The notes beneath the pieces are model-generated. The model did no database searches, was not told the origin of the DNA, and worked only from the letters and a program-made list of their open reading frames with translations. Position numbers and translations under genes: made by a program. A stretch of DNA of 64,000 nt from Streptomyces nigra (GTDB taxonomy: Bacteria > Actinomycetota > Actinomycetes > Streptomycetales > Streptomycetaceae), in assembly GCF_003074055.1 (NCBI RefSeq), contig NZ_CP029043.1, positions 3,898,501 to 3,962,500 of the forward strand. Reading direction: 5' to 3'. Of the stretch, positions 26,656 through 35,363 are shown piece by piece. Position 1 is the first letter of the stretch, and the number at the start of each line of letters is the position of its first letter.

Positions 26656-26887
26656 CCCAAGCCCGGCCACCGGCCCCGATCACCGGCCACCGGCCGCCCG
26701 TCCCCCCGCCGACCCCCCGCCCACCGGGCGGTGGCGGCCGGCGGGAGGAGACGGACGGCCACCCCCGCGGCGGACCCCACGCCCGTACCGCGTCACCCGC
26801 ACGGTCGGGTGTCCCGCCGCCCGCCGGGCCCGTTCCTCACCGTCCCCACGGGCCCGGCCCCGACCCGCCTCACCAGGAGCAACCACC

Positions 26888-28294
26888 TTGCGCAAGCGCC
26901 CCCTCCTCCTCGTCGCCACCCTCACCACGGGACTGCTCACCGCGCTTCCGGCGACCGCCGCCTCGGCCGCGCCGTCCAAGCTGGCCGGCGACTTCAACGG
27001 CGACGGCTACCGGGACGTCGCCGTCGGCGCACCGTGCGCCGAGGTGGGCGCCGAGTCCTGCGCGGGCGCCGTCGTCGTGCTGTACGGCTCGTCCTCGGGT
27101 CTCTCCGCGAGCCGCAAGGCCGTGATCACCCAGAACTCCGCCGGTGTCCCCGGCACCGCCGAGTCCGGCGACCTCTTCGGCTCCTCGATCGCCGCCGCCG
27201 ACCTCGACCGCGACGGCTACTCCGACCTCGTCGTCGGCGCGTCCGGCGAGACCGTCGGCACCGATGTGAGCGTCGGCTCCGGCACCGTCCTGTGGGGCTC
27301 CAAGTCCGGTCCGAGCGGCGGCAAGGGCCTGCCCCAGCCGTCCGGCCTCGCCCGGTACGGCGGTTACTCGTGGGGTGCCGCGGCCGCCGACTTCGACGGC
27401 GACGGCGACACCGACGTCACGCTCACCGGCCAGAACCACACCCACCTCTACCAGGGCCCGTTCACCCGCACCGGCGGCCCGCTCAGCCACCAGCGCGTCG
27501 GCGAGGTCGGCACCACGTACGACGTCATCGCCGGCGACCTGAGCGGCGACCGCGCCGCCGAACGCGTCTACCCGATGATGGTGGACGGCGACACCGGCGG
27601 GACCGTCCTCACCTACCGCTGGACGGGCACCGGCTACAAGTTCGGCGAGCTGACCCAGGCGGACGGCATGAGCGGCTCGATCGCCGACATCAACGGCGAC
27701 GGCTACGGCGACCTCGTCCTGGGCGACGCCTCGGACCCGAGCGCCGACAAGCCCGGCGGCCACAAGGGCGGCCAGATCACCGTCTGGTACGGCGGTCCGA
27801 CCGGCCCCGACCCCGCGCAGAAGCCGACCGTCGTCCACCAGGACTCCACCGGCGTCCCCGGCTCCGGCGAGACCGGCGACTCCTTCGGCTCCGAGGTGAG
27901 CACCGGCGACATCAACGGCGACGGCTACGCCGACGTCGTCGTGGCCGCCCCCGGCGAGGACCTCGAGAAGGCGCAGGACGCGGGCTCGGTCACCGTGCTG
28001 TTCGGCTCGGCGTCCGGTCTGAGGACGTCCGGCTCGAAGTCGTACACCCAGAACACCGCGGGTGTCCCCGGCACCGCCGAGAGCGGCGACCGCTTCGGCA
28101 CCTCCGTGGACCTCACCGACGTCACCAAGGACGGCCGCGCCGACCTCACCGTCGGCGTCGACGAGAACGGCACCGGCGGCGTCTGGACCCTGCGCGGCGC
28201 CTCGACCGGCCTGACCACCAGCGGCGCCCAGGGCATCACCGCCACGGCCGTCTCCGTGAAGGGCTACTACTTCGGCTCGGACATCGCCCAGTGA
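26888..28294 (+). CDS. Secreted FG-GAP repeat protein, first of three
   Basis: The TTG at 26888 follows AGGAG and gives a 468-residue preprotein. A signal peptide (LLLVATLTTGLLTALPATAASA) is followed by six or seven FG-GAP/VCBS-type repeats, the blades of an integrin-like beta-propeller. Repeat cores show calcium-loop sequences DFNGDGYRDV, DLDRDGYSDL and DINGDGYAD. The phrase GVPGTAESGD recurs. It is co-oriented with two paralogues 55 and 97 bp apart. The partner or ligand is unknown; a cell-surface or extracellular binding role is likely. Confidence 0.88.
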   Translation: MRKRPLLLVATLTTGLLTALPATAASAAPSKLAGDFNGDGYRDVAVGAPCAEVGAESCAGAVVVLYGSSSGLSASRKAVITQNSAGVPGTAESGDLFGSSIAAADLDRDGYSDLVVGASGETVGTDVSVGSGTVLWGSKSGPSGGKGLPQPSGLARYGGYSWGAAAADFDGDGDTDVTLTGQNHTHLYQGPFTRTGGPLSHQRVGEVGTTYDVIAGDLSGDRAAERVYPMMVDGDTGGTVLTYRWTGTGYKFGELTQADGMSGSIADINGDGYGDLVLGDASDPSADKPGGHKGGQITVWYGGPTGPDPAQKPTVVHQDSTGVPGSGETGDSFGSEVSTGDINGDGYADVVVAAPGEDLEKAQDAGSVTVLFGSASGLRTSGSKSYTQNTAGVPGTAESGDRFGTSVDLTDVTKDGRADLTVGVDENGTGGVWTLRGASTGLTTSGAQGITATAVSVKGYYFGSDIAQ

Positions 28295-28349
28295 CGCGCC
28301 ACCCCGCACTCGACTTCCGCACCCTTCCCACCTGAAAGGGGACCTCACC

Positions 28350-29783
28350 GTGCGCAAGCGCACCCTTCTGCTGGCGGCGGCCGTCACCACGGGCCTGCTG
28401 ACCGCGCTCCCGGCCACCGCGGCCACCGCCGCGCCCTCCGGCCTGGACGGCGACATCAACGGCGACGGCTACCGCGACACCGTCATCGCCGCGCCCCTGG
28501 CCAAGGTGGCCGGCAAGAGCAAGGCCGGCTACGTCGCCGTCGTCTACGGCAGCTCCAGCGGCCCGAACACCGGCAAGCGGCAGATCATCAGCCAGGACAC
28601 CGCCGGCATCCCCGGCGTCCCGGAGAGCGGCGACTACTTCGGCGACCGCGTCACCACCGGCGACCTCGACGGCGACGGCTACACGGACATCGTCGTCGGC
28701 GTGCACGGCGAACGGATCGGCTCCACCGACGACTTCGGCGCCCTGACCGTGCTGTGGGGCGGCGCGAACGGCGTGACGTCCGGCACCGACGTGTCCTCCC
28801 CGCTGCCCGAGTACCGCAGCGAGCTGGGCTGGTCCGTGGCCACCGGCGACTTCGACGGCGACGGCGCCACCGACCTCGCCGCGGTGAACCTGGCCTACCC
28901 GGAGCTGAACATCTTCAAGGGCCCGCTGACCCGCACCGGCAAGGCCGCCGCGCTCACCGGCATCGACACCGACGAGCAGACCGGCATCAACGCCGACCGG
29001 ATCACCTCCGGCGACGTCACCGGCGACGGCCGTACCGACCTGCTCGTCATGGGGCAGGAGGAGTACAGCGGCGGCTACCGCACCCGCGGCGTCCTCTACA
29101 AGGGCTCGGCGTCCGGCCTCACCCCCGGCGCCAAGGTCGCGGGCGGCTACGCGTCCGTCATAGGCGACGTGAACAAGGACGGCTACGGCGACATCGTCAC
29201 CGGCAACTTCATGGAGAAGTCCACCGACGAGCCCAACGGCGGCCTCGGCGGCGCCATCACCGTGACCTACGGCGCGTCCGGCGGCCTGAGCACCCGCACC
29301 CCGGTCCGCATCACGCAGGACACCGCGAACGTGCCCGGCGCCTCCGAGAAGAACGACGCCTTCGGCTGGAGCCTGGACGCCGGCGACACCAACGGCGACG
29401 GCTACACCGACATCGCGGTCGGCGTCGCCGAGGAGGACCTCGGCAGCAAGCGGGACGCCGGATCGGTCGTCGTCCTGCGCGGCTCGTCCTCCGGCCTGAC
29501 CGGCACCGGCTCCAAGGCGTTCACGCAGGACACCACCAACGTCCCCGGCACCGCCGAGTCGTACGACTACTTCGGCCACTCCGTGCTGCTCACCGACGCC
29601 AGCAAGGACAACCGCGCCGAGCTCGTCGTCGGCGCCCGCGGGGAGAACGACGGCGCCGGCTCCGTCTGGACGCTGCGCGGCACCGCCTCCGGCATCACCG
29701 CCACCGGTGCCAAGTCCTTCGGCAGCGCGACCGTCGGTGGCGCCTCGGGCCTCGCCTACTTCGGCGACGTCCTGGCCGGCTGA
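28350..29783 (+). CDS. Secreted FG-GAP repeat protein, second of three
   Basis: This 477-residue paralogue starts at a GTG behind AAAGGGGA. The signal peptide is almost the same as in the first copy (RKRTLLLAAAVTTGLLTALP). FG-GAP repeats fill the rest, with DINGDGYRDT, DLDGDGYTDI, DVNKDGYGDI and DTNGDGYTDI as calcium loops. The close signal-peptide match to the upstream gene points to tandem duplication. Confidence 0.88.
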   Translation: MRKRTLLLAAAVTTGLLTALPATAATAAPSGLDGDINGDGYRDTVIAAPLAKVAGKSKAGYVAVVYGSSSGPNTGKRQIISQDTAGIPGVPESGDYFGDRVTTGDLDGDGYTDIVVGVHGERIGSTDDFGALTVLWGGANGVTSGTDVSSPLPEYRSELGWSVATGDFDGDGATDLAAVNLAYPELNIFKGPLTRTGKAAALTGIDTDEQTGINADRITSGDVTGDGRTDLLVMGQEEYSGGYRTRGVLYKGSASGLTPGAKVAGGYASVIGDVNKDGYGDIVTGNFMEKSTDEPNGGLGGAITVTYGASGGLSTRTPVRITQDTANVPGASEKNDAFGWSLDAGDTNGDGYTDIAVGVAEEDLGSKRDAGSVVVLRGSSSGLTGTGSKAFTQDTTNVPGTAESYDYFGHSVLLTDASKDNRAELVVGARGENDGAGSVWTLRGTASGITATGAKSFGSATVGGASGLAYFGDVLAG

Positions 29784-29880
29784 CCCACCGCACCACCCGG
29801 ACCTCCCGAGGGGACCGGCCGCCCGCGACCCGCGGCGGCCGGCCCCGCGGACCATCCCGACACCGCAGGAGAGACCCCAC

Positions 29881-31329
29881 ATGCTCCGGCACCACCGCAC
29901 GCGCCTCCACTCCCTCGCGCTCGCCACGGCCACCGTCGCGGCCACCCTGACGGCCGCCCCGCTGCTGACCGCGGCCCCGGCGGCCGCCGCGCCCGCGAAG
30001 TACGCGGACGACTTCAACGGCGACGGCTACCGCGACCTCGCGACGGCGGCGCCGTACACCCCGGTCGGCGGCAAGACCGACGCGGGCGCCGTCGTGGTCA
30101 CCTACGGCTCCGCGAGCGGCATCAGCGCCTCCCGCCGCGCGATCATCACGCAGGACACCACCGGCGTCCCCGGCACCGCCGAGCAGGGCGACCGCTTCGG
30201 CCGGGGCCTCACCTCCGGCGACCTCAACCGGGACGGCTACGCCGACCTCGTGGTCGCCAGCCCCGGCGAGGACGTCGGCTCCGACGTCGACGGCGGCTCC
30301 GTCACGATCCTCTGGGGCGGCAAGAACGGCCTGTCCGGCGGCCAGTCCGTCCCCGACGGCGCCCCCTCCGCCCACGACGAGTACGGCATGTCGCTGACCG
30401 TCGGCGACTTCACCGGCGACGGCAAGGCCGACCTCGCCGTCGGCAGCACCGGCAAGGACGTCTGGATCCACAAGGGCGGCTTCCTGAAGGCCTCGGGCGC
30501 CGCGTCCCGCGACGTCCTCACCACCGACCTGAACACCGGCGCCATCTACGGCTCCCAGAACCTCGCCGCCGGCGACGTCGATGGCGACGGCACCGACGAC
30601 CTGGTCGTCAGCGGCACCCAGGCCGGCACCTACGACGAGGGCGCCTTCGTCTACCTGGGCTCCTCGTCCGGCTTCACCCGCCAGACGATCCTGGTCGACG
30701 GCGCCTACGAGATCGCCGCCACCGGCGACCTCAACGGCGACGGCTACGACGACATCGTCACCTCGACGTACGGCGACGGCGTGAAGAGCCTCGGCGGCTC
30801 CGTCAACGCCTACCTGGGCAGCCCGAACGGCGTCGGCACCCGCGCCCAGACCACGATCACCCAGGACACCGCCGGCGTCCCCGGCTCCGACGAGGAAGGC
30901 GACTGGTTCGGCAACGACCTCTCCCTCGGCGACATCGACAAGGACGGCTACGCCGACCTCGCCGTCGGCACGATCCACGAGACGATCGGCGACGCGAAGA
31001 TCGCCGGCAGCGTCACCGTGCTCCGGGGCTCCGCCGCCGGCCTCACCGCGACCGGCGCCAAGGCGTTCACACAGAACACGGCCGGCGTCCCCGGCACCGC
31101 CGAGTCCGCCGACCGCTTCGGGGCCTCGGTGCGCCTGTCCGACCTGACCGGCGACGGCCGCGCCGACCTGTCCGTCGGCGCCGACGGCGAGAACCACCCG
31201 GCGGGCTCGATCTACAGCCTGCGCGGCTCGGCCACGGGCGTGACCACCACGAACGCGAGCAGCTTCGGCCCCGGCTCCCTCGGCCTGCCCTCGGGCTACC
31301 TGCGCCTGGGCCAGAACATGCTCAGCTGA
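29881..31329 (+). CDS. Secreted FG-GAP repeat protein, third of three
   Basis: This 482-residue paralogue starts at an ATG behind CAGGAGA. It has a different signal peptide (LHSLALATATVAATLTAAPL) but the same repeat domain, with DFNGDGYRDL, DLNRDGYADL, DLNGDGYDDI and DIDKDGYADL. It is more diverged than the first two. A weak C/G hairpin follows the stop. Confidence 0.88.
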   Translation: MLRHHRTRLHSLALATATVAATLTAAPLLTAAPAAAAPAKYADDFNGDGYRDLATAAPYTPVGGKTDAGAVVVTYGSASGISASRRAIITQDTTGVPGTAEQGDRFGRGLTSGDLNRDGYADLVVASPGEDVGSDVDGGSVTILWGGKNGLSGGQSVPDGAPSAHDEYGMSLTVGDFTGDGKADLAVGSTGKDVWIHKGGFLKASGAASRDVLTTDLNTGAIYGSQNLAAGDVDGDGTDDLVVSGTQAGTYDEGAFVYLGSSSGFTRQTILVDGAYEIAATGDLNGDGYDDIVTSTYGDGVKSLGGSVNAYLGSPNGVGTRAQTTITQDTAGVPGSDEEGDWFGNDLSLGDIDKDGYADLAVGTIHETIGDAKIAGSVTVLRGSAAGLTATGAKAFTQNTAGVPGTAESADRFGASVRLSDLTGDGRADLSVGADGENHPAGSIYSLRGSATGVTTTNASSFGPGSLGLPSGYLRLGQNMLS

Positions 31330-31450
31330 CTCCTGCTGCTCCGCCCCCCCTCGGGGGCACCCTTAGGGGATGTCACAGCTCGGCAGCAAAGCCGGGCCCT
31401 AACCCCGGGGCCCGGCACGCCGTTTGCCAGGACCAGGTACGTTCGAAGAC

Positions 31451-32353
31451 GTGGCTGGATTCAGGATCGGACGGGGCAGCCGGAACAACGGCACCCCGCA
31501 CACGCAGCAGACGCCCCAGGGACCGTCGTACGGCTACCCTCCGCCGCCGCAGCAGCCGTACACCGGCTCGGGCGGCGGAGGCGGCTGGCCGCAGGCGCAC
31601 GGCGGCGGGCACGGCGGCCCCGGCGCCCACGGCCCCGGTCCGGCGAACCACGGCGAGCCGGAGTACTTCGGCGACGGCGGCTACCCGGGCGCCCCCGCCG
31701 ACCCGTACGCGGCGAACAACCCCGGTCACACCCAGGCCTTCTCCGTCGGCGAGGACCCGTACACGCAGGGCGACACCTACCGCGCGGGCACGGCCCCGGC
31801 CGGGCCGGTCGGCCCCCGCCTGCACTGGAAGGACCTGCTGCGCGGCGTGATCCTCTCGCCCGCGCAGACCTTCCTGCAGATGCGGGACTACTCGATGTGG
31901 GGCCCCGCGCTCATCGTGACGTTCCTCTACGGCCTGCTCGCGGTCTTCGGCTTCGACGGCGCCCGCGCGGACGCGATCAACGCGACCCTCTCCAACGCGG
32001 TCCCGATCGTCCTGACCACCGCCGTCGCCATGGTCCTGTCGGCCTTCGTCCTGGGCGTCGTCACCCACACCCTGGCCCGCCAGCTGGGCGGCGACGGAGC
32101 GTGGCAGCCCACGGTCGGCCTCTCCATGCTGATCATGTCCCTCACGGACGCCCCGCGCCTGGTCGTCGCGATGTTCGCGGGCGGCGACGCGCCCTTCGTC
32201 CAGATCCTCGGCTGGGCGACCTGGGTGGCGGGCGGCGCGCTGCTCACCCTGATGGTCTCCAAGTCCCACGACCTCCCCTGGCCGAAGGCCCTGGGCGCGA
32301 GCGCGATCCAACTGGTCGCCCTCCTGTCGATCGTGAAACTGGGCACGTTCTAG
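31451..32353 (+). CDS. Yip1 family membrane protein
   Basis: The 300-residue protein has a disordered N-terminal 120 residues rich in Gly, Pro, Tyr and Gln, then a Yip1-type domain with five helices (WGPALIVTFLYGLLAVFGF, AVPIVLTTAVAMVLSAFVLGVV, VGLSMLIMSLTDAPRLVVAM, ILGWATWVAGGALLTLMV, ASAIQLVALLSIVKL). Yip1 proteins act in membrane organisation; the bacterial role is unknown. GTG start at 31451. A strong terminator follows. Confidence 0.83.
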   Translation: MAGFRIGRGSRNNGTPHTQQTPQGPSYGYPPPPQQPYTGSGGGGGWPQAHGGGHGGPGAHGPGPANHGEPEYFGDGGYPGAPADPYAANNPGHTQAFSVGEDPYTQGDTYRAGTAPAGPVGPRLHWKDLLRGVILSPAQTFLQMRDYSMWGPALIVTFLYGLLAVFGFDGARADAINATLSNAVPIVLTTAVAMVLSAFVLGVVTHTLARQLGGDGAWQPTVGLSMLIMSLTDAPRLVVAMFAGGDAPFVQILGWATWVAGGALLTLMVSKSHDLPWPKALGASAIQLVALLSIVKLGTF

Positions 32354-32364
32354 CCCCCAGCCAA

Positions 32365-32407
32365 CGGAAAAGGGCCCCTGCCGCATCGCCGGCGGGGGCC
32401 CTTTCCG
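32365..32407. terminator. Hairpin terminator after the Yip1 gene
   Basis: A long near-perfect stem pairs CGGAAA and GGGCCCCTGCCG with CGGCGGGGGCCC and TTTCCG around a 5-6-base loop, giving a T-containing right arm. It is 12 bp after the stop. Confidence 0.8.
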
Positions 32408-32470
32408 TAAACCCCGACCGGTAGGGGTACGGGTACACACAGAACGTACTGGCCCGAAAGGGGAGAAACG

Positions 32471-32797
32471 ATGCCGCTCTACCTGTCGAGGTTCAGCTAC
32501 ACGCCGGAGACCTGGGCGCGGCTGATCGCCCACCCCGAGGACCGCGCGAAGGCCGCCCAGGCGTACATCGAGTCCGTCGGCGGCAGGCTCCACGGCTTCT
32601 GGTACGCCTTCGGCACCCGCGACGGCTACAACCTGTGGGAGGCCCCCGACAACGTCTCCATGGCCGCAGTCGCCCTGGCGATCAGCGGAGGCGGCGCCCT
32701 GAGCTCGTTCGAGACGACGGTGCTCCTGACGGTCGACGAAACGATCGAGGCCCTCCAGAAGGCAGGCCAGGTCGGGTACCGGGCCCCCGGCGCGTAG
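32471..32797 (+). CDS. GYD domain protein (second copy)
   Basis: This 108-residue GYD-domain protein shows the intact GYN-type signature (FGTRDGYNLWEAPDNVSMAA). It resembles the 25858-26178 protein in fold, length and its C-terminal RAPGA. It starts at an ATG behind AAAGGGGAG. Function unknown. Confidence 0.85.
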   Translation: MPLYLSRFSYTPETWARLIAHPEDRAKAAQAYIESVGGRLHGFWYAFGTRDGYNLWEAPDNVSMAAVALAISGGGALSSFETTVLLTVDETIEALQKAGQVGYRAPGA

Positions 32798-32928
32798 TCA
32801 CGGGTCCTGCCACGCCGCACAGCGATGAGTTCCGGGGCGGTCCCCGGTCTGTCCACCGGGTCAGATCACACAGATCGCAGGCCAAAGACCACTCCATCGC
32901 ATCCATCGCACACGTGTCGGGAGTCATC

Positions 32929-33597
32929 TTGAAGCTTCTTCTCACGGCGGCGGGCATCACCAACGCGAGCATCCGGGACGCGCTCGTGCGCCTGCTGGGC
33001 AAGCCGATCGCCGAGGCCGACGCCCTGTGCGTTCCCACCGCGGGCTACGGGCACCCGATGGGCAGTCCTGCCGGGGCCTGGCGGTTCATCAGCGGACGGT
33101 CGCCCCTGCCCATGTGCGGCCTGGGGTGGAAGTCCCTGGGAGTGCTGGAGCTCACGGCGCTGCCCAGCATCGGTGCGGAGCGCTGGGTCCCCTGGGTCCA
33201 GGAGGCGGACGTCCTGCTGGTGAACGGCGGGGACGCCCTGTATCTGGCCCACTGGATGCGCCAGTCCGGTCTGGCGGACCTGCTGCCGTCATTGAGCGAG
33301 AAGGTCTGGGTGGGCTTGAGCGCCGGGAGCATGGCGATGGCCCCGCGGATCGGCGAGTACTTCGTCGAGTGGACGGCGCCCACCGGGGACGACAGCGGGC
33401 TGGGTGTCGTCGACTTCTCGATCTTCCCGCACCTGGAGCACCCGGACCTGCCGGAGAACACGATGGCGAAGGCGGAGAAGTGGGCGGCCGGCCTCCCGAA
33501 TCCCGCGTACGCGATCGACGACGACACCGCCATCACGGTCGTCGACGGTGAGGTCGAGGTGGTCTCCGAGGGGAAGTGGCGTCACTTCCCCGCGTGA
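32929..33597 (+). CDS. Peptidase E-like (S51 family) protein
   Basis: From the TTG at 32929, behind GGGAG, the product is 222 residues. It has the class I glutamine-amidotransferase-like fold of S51 peptidases. The nucleophile-elbow motif GLSAGSM carries the catalytic Ser, and LLVNGGDALYLAHWMR resembles the family's substrate region. Dipeptidase E cleaves Asp-X dipeptides; closely related proteins have other roles. Its last 16 bp overlap the original end of the phosphoribosyltransferase gene. Confidence 0.82.
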   Translation: MKLLLTAAGITNASIRDALVRLLGKPIAEADALCVPTAGYGHPMGSPAGAWRFISGRSPLPMCGLGWKSLGVLELTALPSIGAERWVPWVQEADVLLVNGGDALYLAHWMRQSGLADLLPSLSEKVWVGLSAGSMAMAPRIGEYFVEWTAPTGDDSGLGVVDFSIFPHLEHPDLPENTMAKAEKWAAGLPNPAYAIDDDTAITVVDGEVEVVSEGKWRHFPA

Positions 33598-33670
33598 TCC
33601 GGGGCTGGAGCGTCTTGAAGCGCCTCCTTGTTCTCCTTCGGAGCCTCGCCCGACTTATGTACTGGAGGCA
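33582..33670 (-). pseudogene. Severed 3' end of the host phosphoribosyltransferase gene
   Basis: In the minus strand the frame continues from the 28-bp repeat as VHKSGEAPKENKEAL, then about 13 residues to a TGA at 33582. The intact gene at 43502 reads VHKSGEAAKANREAL and stops. The left-hand copy is therefore the original C-terminus, cut off by integration of the mobile element. It has no start codon. Confidence 0.8.
33643..33670. repeat. Left attachment-site repeat (28 bp)
   Basis: These 28 bases recur exactly, in the same orientation, at 43530-43557. Both copies lie in the end of the phosphoribosyltransferase frame and flank the integrase-bearing element, so they are the left and right attachment sites. 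The serine-integrase crossover point lies somewhere inside. Confidence 0.88.
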
Positions 33671-33801
33671 GGACACTCCAGGCGTCGTTGACCCGATGAG
33701 GGTAGTTGGCTCGCTGCCTTTTGCCTGGTCAGGACGTTTCGCGAACATGCAGGAACGCGAGGCCGGCGGATGCACAGCCTCGCGTTCTGAGTCTTGCCCT
33801 G

Positions 33802-35223
33802 TCAGCGCCAGACAGGCTCGATCAAGCTCGGGTCGAACCTGCGCGTTCCCCTTCCCGCCGGATGGATCAGCACCGCCGAGAGACTGTGCAAGATCAATGC
33901 CTGCTGGCGTTCGATCGGGAGCGCGCGGAAGTCCTCGATGGTGTCGACGCTCAGGGATGCCGGCTGCTGCCGGGTCTTGCTGTGGCGCCCTCGCTCCAGC
34001 TTCAGCTCGTCCCGCCTTCGCTCCAGGTCCGGCAGGAGCTGAAGCAGCGTTGAGACCGTGATCTCCTTGGCCTTCGCAGCCTGCGTCAAGGCCGTGATGT
34101 CCGCCTCGACGTCATCAAGCAGGGACGCGCTTGGCCATGGTTCTTCCCCCGGCACTGTCGTGCTCGCGGCCCTCTCACGTTGCTCTGCGAGCACCAAGCT
34201 GATCACGAACTCGTCAACGGATTCGCCGGCCCGTCCGACCTTGCCACAGCCACCGTTCACGACGGAGCACTGATAGCTGAACGTGGCCCCCTTGGAGTTC
34301 GGGGATCGACGCCTGTTGACCTGTCCGCGAATCTTGGAGTGGCACAAGCCGCAGCGGGCGATCCCAGACAGCAGGTACTTCCTGGCCAGCGAGTGCCCGG
34401 GGTACTTCTGTTTGCGCTCCGCGACCACGGCGCAGACCGCTTCCCACTCCTCAACGGTGTTGATCGGTTCCCACTGACCGATGACCGGCTGGCCGTCATC
34501 ATCGAGAAGGACTTCACCGTGATAGGTGCGGTAACCGCACAGCCGAGGATTAGTGAGCATCCGTTCGACCAGGTGATGCGGGAGCCGCGTAGTGCCTTCA
34601 CGGGGATGCCCGAGGCCGCGACGTTGCCAGTCTGTGCGGATGGTTCCGATGCGCACGCCGGCCAGCAGTTGCTTCTGTGCGGCGCGGATGTGCTCCGCAG
34701 CGATCGGATCAACGGTCCGTCCGTCGGATTGCCAGCCGTAGGGGGCCGGCCCGCCGTTGGACTTACCTTGTAGCGCCAGTTCGAGGTGCTTGCGCTGGAT
34801 GCGCCGAGATGCGTCGTGGGAGGACTTGTTGGCGAAAGCGACCATCACGCGAGCCATGGTGCGACCATCGGCTGTACCGAGATTGACGTCGTTGGTGACA
34901 GTGGCGAAGACGCGCCGTCGCCGTTCGTCGAAGAGATCGATGAGCCGTTCCAGATCCTTCGGTTGACGGGCAAGCCGATCGAGGTCGTAGGCCACTACGC
35001 CGTCGATCAGACCGTCCGCCAGGTCATTCAGCATCAGTTCGAACTGGGGCCGTCGCACGTTGCGCTTGTAGGCGGAGACGTCATTGTCCTCGTAGATCTT
35101 CGCGATGGCCCAGCCTCGGAGATCAGCCAGCCGTTCACAGTCCTCGCGCTGACGTGCGACACCCAGGCCGTCACCCTCGTCGTCACGCGAGATGCGGGTG
35201 TAGACCGCAACCCTGAGAGCCAC
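33802..35223 (-). CDS. Large serine integrase
   Basis: This 473-residue site-specific recombinase has an N-terminal resolvase domain (RVAVYTRISRDD with the nucleophile S12, AYDLDRLARQ) and a recombinase domain. A zinc-ribbon follows (CGLCHSKIRG, then YQCSVVNGGCGK) with a C-terminal helical/coiled segment. It catalyses attP x attB integration and, with a directionality factor, excision. I chose the GTG at 35223, which has GGGGAGGG upstream and follows the previous stop by 2 bp. It lies 132 bp from the left attachment site. Confidence 0.93.
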   Translation of the reverse strand: MALRVAVYTRISRDDEGDGLGVARQREDCERLADLRGWAIAKIYEDNDVSAYKRNVRRPQFELMLNDLADGLIDGVVAYDLDRLARQPKDLERLIDLFDERRRRVFATVTNDVNLGTADGRTMARVMVAFANKSSHDASRRIQRKHLELALQGKSNGGPAPYGWQSDGRTVDPIAAEHIRAAQKQLLAGVRIGTIRTDWQRRGLGHPREGTTRLPHHLVERMLTNPRLCGYRTYHGEVLLDDDGQPVIGQWEPINTVEEWEAVCAVVAERKQKYPGHSLARKYLLSGIARCGLCHSKIRGQVNRRRSPNSKGATFSYQCSVVNGGCGKVGRAGESVDEFVISLVLAEQRERAASTTVPGEEPWPSASLLDDVEADITALTQAAKAKEITVSTLLQLLPDLERRRDELKLERGRHSKTRQQPASLSVDTIEDFRALPIERQQALILHSLSAVLIHPAGRGTRRFDPSLIEPVWR

Positions 35224-35225
35224 GA

Positions 35226-35363
35226 CTACGCCCTCCCCTGGAGGACCAGAAGGCGACGCACCCACTCGTCATCCCTCGCCGGCGCGTGGCGAAGGTGCTT
35301 CGCGATCCATTCGTCCTTGGACATCGCGGGCTTACGCGTTGTCGGTTGAGTCTTACTCGGCAT
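35226..35363 (-). CDS. 45-residue protein in the excisionase position
   Basis: This frame starts at an ATG behind AAGGGGG, overlaps the end of rep by 11 bp, and stops 2 bp before the integrase start. The product is basic and helical (KDEWIAKHLRHAPARDDEW, ending LLVLQGRA). In pSAM2-like elements xis lies between rep and int. The protein does not look like a tyrosine-system Xis, so a recombination directionality role is only a hypothesis. Confidence 0.75.
   Translation of the reverse strand: MPSKTQPTTRKPAMSKDEWIAKHLRHAPARDDEWVRRLLVLQGRA

Larger units (their letters stand above)
26179..26887. other. Long leader region before the FG-GAP genes
   Basis: This 709-bp stretch holds no clear protein gene. 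Its first 250 bp are relatively AT-rich for this genome. It contains a perfect 18-bp palindrome at 26414-26431 and a possible 66-codon ORF at 26455-26655. The last 230 bp are very C-rich. I compared it with known leader RNAs such as the c-di-AMP riboswitch and saw no match. Confidence 0.5.

Noticed and set aside
26179..26887. c-di-AMP (ydaO-type) riboswitch before the FG-GAP genes
   Set aside because: The conserved core sequences of that riboswitch are not present on either strand.
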